DNA from: DASWJQ01 sp964517315
GTDB lineage: Bacteria > Chloroflexota > Anaerolineae > Anaerolineales > E44-bin32
Length of the DNA stretch: 24,873 bases
Assembly: GCA_964517315.1 (NCBI GenBank)
Contig: CAZFCJ010000049.1
Location: 1 to 24,873, forward strand
Reading direction: 5' to 3'
Positions 20,792 to 24,873 of the stretch are shown here, piece after piece. The number at the start of each line of letters is the position of its first letter. The first letter of the stretch is position 1. Both the position numbers and the translations under genes were made by a program. The notes under the pieces were generated by a model. The model worked only from the letters and a program-made list of their open reading frames with translations. It did not search any database and was not told where the DNA came from.

Positions 20792-23290
20792 ATGTACGCC
20801 GAGGTCGCCGTCAATCTGCCGGCGGTCGACGGCGCCTTCCATTACCACATTCCCGATCAAGCGCGCTTCGCCGGCCTCTCCCCCGGCCACCTGGTCACGG
20901 TGCCATTCGCTTCCCGCCGGGCGCAGGGCGTCGTCGTCGGGATAACTCAGACTTCACCCGTCGCCGACACCAAGCCGCTCGAGGACGTGGTCGATCCGGA
21001 TCCGGTGCTCACCCGGGCCCAGCTCGATCTCGCCTGCTGGATGGCCGAGGCCACGCACTCGCCGCTCATCGATTGCCTGACCGTCATGCTCCCGCCCGGT
21101 CTCAGCCAGCAGGCGGACGCCGAGTACACGCTTGAGCGCCCTCAGGCGGAGCCCGAAGAGCGCGTCGAGGCGCGGCTGGTGGGCCTGCTTCAGCGTCGGG
21201 GCCCGCTTCGAGGTCGGCAGATTGAACGCGCCCTGTCGCGCATGAACTGGCGCCGGGCGGCCGACCGCCTGCTCGGCCGCGGTGTGCTCTCGCGACGGTC
21301 GGTTCTGGACCCCCCACGCGTCAGCGCCCGCCGGGTGCGCACCGCCCGCCTGGCGGTTCCCCCCGAACGAGCCCGCGCCGCCTACGACGAGGTCGGCCAT
21401 CGCGAATCCACCCTGAGACGCCGCCAGAAAATCCTCGACGCTTTGATCCAGGAGGGTGAGCCGTTGGACGTCACCTGGGTGTACGCGGAGAGCGGCGGCA
21501 AGCTGCGCGACTTGCGCTACCTGGAGGATATGGGGCTGGTCGCCCTCGGCGAGGCGGAAGTTTGGCGTGATCCCCTCGAACACGTCGAGTATGTGCCGCG
21601 CCAGCCGCCCGCCCTCACACAGGCTCAGCGGGAAGCCTGGCAGGCGATCGAACAGGCGCTCGAGGCCGACCATGAGGACGGCAGGGCGCTGCTGCTTCAC
21701 GGTGTCACCGGATCCGGCAAAACGGAGCTCTACCTGCGGGCGGTGGCGGCGGTGCTCAAGCGCGGCCAGCGTGCTATCGTGCTGGTTCCCGAGATCGCCC
21801 TCACCCCGCAGACGGTGCGACGCTTCCTTGCCCGCTTCCCGGGCCGCGTCGGCCTGGTGCACTCTCAGCTGTCCGAAGGCGAACGCTACGATACCTGGCG
21901 CCGCGCCCGCCGGGGCCTGCTGGACGTGGTGGTCGGACCTCGCAGCGCGCTGTTCACTCCCTTGCCGGATATCGCATTGCTGATCCTCGACGAGTCCCAC
22001 GACGAGGCCTACAAAGCGACCCACCGCGCGCCCCGCTATCACGCCCGTGACACGGCCCAAGCGTATGCAGAGATCCTGGGCGCCACGTGCTTGCTGGGCA
22101 GCGCCACGCCCGATATCGTGACCGTCCATCGGGCCCGGCAAGGCGCGATGCGTCGGGTCACGCTGCCTCGCCGCATCCTCGGCCACCAAGAACGCATCGA
22201 CCGTCAGGCGGAGCGGCTGGGCATCACCCCCCGCTATCGTCCCGCCGAGGGAGCCGCCCGCTCAATTGAGCTGCCGCCGGTGAGGGTGGTGGACATGCGT
22301 CAGGAGCTGAAGGCCGGCAACACATCGCTGTTCAGCCGCCCGCTGCAGAAGGCCCTGGGCGAGGTGCTCGAGGCCGACGAGCAAGCGATCTTGTTTCTCA
22401 ACCGCCGCGGCGCTGCGACCTATGTGTTCTGCCGCGACTGCGGTTGGGCCGCGCACTGCCCCCAGTGCGACCGCCCGCTGGCCCACCACCCCGATCCCGG
22501 ATTGCTGCGCTGCCATCACTGCGGCTACGAGCGCGGGGTGCCCGACCACTGTCCGAAGTGCGGCGGCGAACGGGTGCGCCACTTCGGCGCCGGAACCCAG
22601 CGCGTGCAGAGCGAGCTCGAGCGCCGCTTCCCCGGCGTTCAGGCGCTGCGTTGGGACGCCGACACCACTCGTCGCAAGGGCGCCCACGCGATCATCCTGG
22701 CCCATTTCGCCGCCCACCGCGCCGATGTGCTCGTCGGCACCCAGATGGTCGCTAAAGGGCTGGACCTCCCGCTCGTCACCCTCGTGGGCGTGATCTCAGC
22801 CGACACCGGTCTCAACTTGCCGGATTTCCGAGCGACCGAGCGCACCTTCCAGGTGCTGACCCAAGTCTCGGGGCGGGCCGGCCGCGGGTTGTTGGGTGGG
22901 CGAGTGATCTTGCAGACTTACCATCCCGACCATTACGCCATCCGCGCCGCCGCCCGGCACGACTTCGAAGCCTTCTACAGGGCTGAACTCGATCAACGGC
23001 GCAAGCTCGCCTACCCTCCCTTCGTACGCCTGGCCCGGCTCGTATACCGCCACACCTCGAACTCACGCGCGCGGTCAACCGCCCACGAGCTGGCCGAAGA
23101 GCTGCGCCCCAAACTGGCGCAGTCTGGACTGGATGGAGGCCTGATCGGGCCGGTGCCGTGTTTCTATGAGCGCCTGCGCGGGGAATTTCGCTGGCAGTTG
23201 ATCGTGCGGGCCGACGATCCTGTGAATTACCTGCCCGACCCCGTACCGGAAGGCTGGCAGGTCGACGTGGATCCGGTCTCGCTGCTCTGA
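20792..23290 (+). CDS. priA: Primosomal protein N', replication restart helicase
   Basis: PriA recognises stalled or collapsed forks and reloads the replicative helicase through the primosome. The 832-aa protein has the N-terminal 3'-end binding domain (1-100), a winged-helix region (about 120-190), the helicase core with Walker A GVTGSGKT (304-311), and a zinc region with eight Cys (547, 550, 556, 559, 574, 577, 587, 590). Motifs GTQM (649-652) and QVSGRAGR (691-698) are intact. The Walker B box reads DESH (400-403) where most PriA proteins have DEEH. The two metal/ATP residues Asp400 and Glu401 and the final His remain, so activity is expected. The start is 4 nt after the CBS gene with little ribosome binding signal, which suggests coupling. 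dnaA lies about 560 bp downstream in the opposite direction. Confidence 0.95.
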   Translation: MYAEVAVNLPAVDGAFHYHIPDQARFAGLSPGHLVTVPFASRRAQGVVVGITQTSPVADTKPLEDVVDPDPVLTRAQLDLACWMAEATHSPLIDCLTVMLPPGLSQQADAEYTLERPQAEPEERVEARLVGLLQRRGPLRGRQIERALSRMNWRRAADRLLGRGVLSRRSVLDPPRVSARRVRTARLAVPPERARAAYDEVGHRESTLRRRQKILDALIQEGEPLDVTWVYAESGGKLRDLRYLEDMGLVALGEAEVWRDPLEHVEYVPRQPPALTQAQREAWQAIEQALEADHEDGRALLLHGVTGSGKTELYLRAVAAVLKRGQRAIVLVPEIALTPQTVRRFLARFPGRVGLVHSQLSEGERYDTWRRARRGLLDVVVGPRSALFTPLPDIALLILDESHDEAYKATHRAPRYHARDTAQAYAEILGATCLLGSATPDIVTVHRARQGAMRRVTLPRRILGHQERIDRQAERLGITPRYRPAEGAARSIELPPVRVVDMRQELKAGNTSLFSRPLQKALGEVLEADEQAILFLNRRGAATYVFCRDCGWAAHCPQCDRPLAHHPDPGLLRCHHCGYERGVPDHCPKCGGERVRHFGAGTQRVQSELERRFPGVQALRWDADTTRRKGAHAIILAHFAAHRADVLVGTQMVAKGLDLPLVTLVGVISADTGLNLPDFRATERTFQVLTQVSGRAGRGLLGGRVILQTYHPDHYAIRAAARHDFEAFYRAELDQRRKLAYPPFVRLARLVYRHTSNSRARSTAHELAEELRPKLAQSGLDGGLIGPVPCFYERLRGEFRWQLIVRADDPVNYLPDPVPEGWQVDVDPVSLL

Positions 23291-23318
23291 CCGCCATTGC
23301 GCCCGAGCAGGAGGACCT

Positions 23319-23773
23319 GTGACGGAGCTGCGAAGCTTCCTTGAGAAGCGAAGCCATCTTCGATGGCGATATCGAGGTTTACCACGACGCCACGGTTCCC
23401 GACCTCACGATTTACGAAGGGTCGGTGACGCCGCACCGCATCGACGGGCTGCCATTTCACGACTGCACCCCGACCGAGGCGGTGCGCCAGGACAGCGCCG
23501 ACATGGCGCTTGATCCCTCTTCCGAGAACGCCGACCTCGATCCCTCCCATCCGTATCCGCTTAGACCTGGCCGACCACAGGGAACCGCGCTTCGGGGACG
23601 CTGCGGTCGGCCCGTACACCCTGTTGATATCGAAGGGGACCCCGAAAGGGGTAAGGGGGCTCAGCGACGACGAAAGCAGGGTTCTGATGAAGATTCAGCA
23701 ACTCCCGACCCATAGAAGAACCCCCTTATCGGGGGATGCTCCAATCGATCCGTTCTCTTCAAGAACCCTCTGA
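23319..23773 (+). pseudogene. Possible frameshifted small gene between priA and dnaA
   Basis: AGGAGG (23309-23314) stands 4 nt before GTG 23319, one of the best ribosome binding sites in the window, yet the frame it opens soon loses coding character. Two further frames carry protein-like sequence with strong third-position GC bias: about 23350-23540 reads AIFDGDIEVYHDATVPDLTI and onward, and about 23550-23700 reads LDLADHREPRFGDAAVGPYT and DDESRVLMKIQQL. Joining them needs two changes of frame, both in the +1 direction, near 23340-23350 and 23540-23560. I do not recognise a family. It could be a decaying gene, an assembly error or a non-coding stretch. A short ACCCC-GAAA-GGGGT hairpin (23639-23652) lies inside. 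The remaining 23774-23847 shows nothing. Confidence 0.35.
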
Positions 23774-23847
23774 GCCCGATCTCAAGCCCGTCTCGCATCG
23801 TCCTCCGGCCAGCCGTGGATGAGCGGCCGCCGGTGGCCCCGCTGACC

Positions 23848-24873
23848 TCAGACTCGCATCTCACTGTGTTGGTATAAGGATTCCTGGATCGCCATCACCT
23901 TGCGCCGCAGTTCATCGTCGGTGTCGATCAGCTCGCCGATCTTGTCGCAGCCGTACATCACTGTGGTGTGGTCGCGGCCGCCGAGCGCCTTCCCGATCTC
24001 CGGCAGCGAGCTTTCGGTCTCCTCCCGGATCAGGTACATGGCGACCTGGCGCGGCAGCGCGACCTCACGCGAGCGATCCCGGCTCAACATGTGATCTTCA
24101 TCGACCCCGAAATGCTGGGCCACGATGCCAATGATCTGTTCAACGGAAAGTGAGCCTTCGCGAGGCAGGAAATCGGCCAGCGCCCGCTCGACCACTTCTC
24201 GATCGAGATCGATACCGCTCAAATCGGAGAACGCCAGGACGCGTGTCAACGCCCCTTCCAGCTCACGGATGTTGCTGCGGATATGGTGCGCGATCACCTC
24301 CAGCATCGCCGGGTCGACGTCGCGGCCGGCGCGCTCGGCTTTGGAGCGCAGGATCGCCAATCGGGTTTCAAAATCGGGTGGCTGGATGTCGGCCGTCAAG
24401 CCCCACTCAAAGCGCGAGCGCAGCCGCTCCTCCAACGTGACCAGGGCCTTGGGCGATCGATCCGAGGAAATCACGATCTGCTTGTCATGACTGTGCAGCG
24501 TGTTGAAAGTGTGGAAAAACTCCTCCTGCGTCGATTCTTTACCGGCGATGAACTGGATGTCGTCGACGAGCAGCACATCGCTGCGCCGGTACCGTTCGCG
24601 GAAGGAGTCCGTCGTGTGGGAGCGGATCGCGTTGATCATGTCGTTGGTGAACTCTTCCGACGACACGTACAGCACACGCAGGTTTCGTTCACAACAGGCC
24701 TGGCCGATGGCGTGGAGCAGGTGGGTCTTCCCCAGACCCACGCCGCCGTACAGGAACAGCGGATTGTAGGCCCTGGCCGGGCTCTCCGCCACGGCCACCG
24801 CCGCGGCGTGCGCCAAACGATTGCTCGGCCCGACCACGAAATTCTCGAACGTGTAGCGGCCGCTGTGTTCCCA
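23848..24873 (-). CDS. dnaA: Chromosomal replication initiator DnaA, N-terminus cut by the window edge
   Basis: DnaA binds DnaA boxes at oriC and melts the origin in its ATP form. The window has the last 341 codons. Reading continues without a break to base 24873 (WEHSGRYTFENFVVGPSNRL), so the GTG at 24837 is not the start; domains I-II and the first part of III lie outside. The AAA+ domain has Walker A GGVGLGKTH, Walker B VLLVDDIQ, sensor 1 QIVISSDRSP and the arginine-containing LEERLRSRFEWGL. Domain IV carries the DNA-binding signature GRDHTTVMYGCDKI, complete and canonical. It ends in a short basic tail. It is transcribed toward priA. I find no DnaA-box cluster in this window; the origin, if linked, would be expected upstream of dnaA, beyond the right edge. 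Confidence 0.97.
   Translation of the reverse strand, partial: WEHSGRYTFENFVVGPSNRLAHAAAVAVAESPARAYNPLFLYGGVGLGKTHLLHAIGQACCERNLRVLYVSSEEFTNDMINAIRSHTTDSFRERYRRSDVLLVDDIQFIAGKESTQEEFFHTFNTLHSHDKQIVISSDRSPKALVTLEERLRSRFEWGLTADIQPPDFETRLAILRSKAERAGRDVDPAMLEVIAHHIRSNIRELEGALTRVLAFSDLSGIDLDREVVERALADFLPREGSLSVEQIIGIVAQHFGVDEDHMLSRDRSREVALPRQVAMYLIREETESSLPEIGKALGGRDHTTVMYGCDKIGELIDTDDELRRKVMAIQESLYQHSEMRV

Noticed and set aside
19474..22189. Long minus-strand frames (446 and 411 codons) over the CBS gene and priA
   Set aside because: Both are antisense to genes with complete, recognisable domains and have shadow-like composition.
23700..24873. Possible oriC with DnaA boxes next to dnaA
   Set aside because: I found no cluster of TTATCCACA-like sites on either strand here; the nearest look-alike near 23816 has at least two mismatches and stands alone.

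Overview
The window is GC-rich, densely coded on both strands, and holds about 21 genes. It reads as a Chloroflexota chromosome, most likely of the Anaerolineae type; this is inference. The grounds are a Ser/Thr kinase with TolB-like repeats, Thr/Pro-linker lipoproteins, a SpoVS-family protein without other sporulation genes, a DUF6391-like protein next to holA, a DUF6504-like gene after a short FtsK-like ATPase, and a GAAC-N4-GTTC (Gram-positive type) LexA box. I see no rRNA, tRNA, CRISPR array, transposase or integrase. Most of the window is core chromosome with a few lineage-specific inserts.

Layout. 1-5.2 kb: a membrane Ser/Thr kinase (+) converges on a full-length class A penicillin-binding protein homologue (-) whose catalytic motifs are all replaced, with a UUCG hairpin between them. 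5.2-8.1 kb: lipB (+), a patatin-like lipase (+) and an aldo/keto reductase (-). 8.2-11.8 kb (+): threonine dehydrogenase, two related lipoproteins and an orphan DNA methyltransferase, spaced or overlapping as an operon. 11.9-14.2 kb (+): a Dgk-like kinase, a nucleotidyltransferase and a Dck-like kinase with overlapping ends. 14.5 kb: a SpoVS-family gene with its own promoter. 14.8-17.5 kb: holB (-) and DUF6391-holA (+) diverge from a shared promoter region, so the two clamp-loader arm genes sit together. 17.5-19.2 kb (-): an overlapping operon of a short FtsK-like ATPase, a DUF6504-like protein and a small conserved-looking protein, with a strong promoter carrying one perfect and one imperfect LexA-type box. 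19.4-23.3 kb (+): a CNNM/CorC-type CBS protein and priA. 23.3-23.8 kb: a broken or frameshifted small gene. 23.85 kb to the right edge (-): dnaA, missing its N-terminus at the window edge.

How the genes fit together. Replication and repair dominate the right half: holA, holB, priA, dnaA and the probable SOS operon. Nucleotide salvage is represented by the two deoxynucleoside kinases. The left half is mainly cell envelope, signalling and metabolism. The two observations most worth following are the probable SOS-controlled FtsK-like/DUF6504 operon and the PBP pseudoenzyme. The kinase-nucleotidyltransferase-kinase cassette and signs of leaderless transcription come next.
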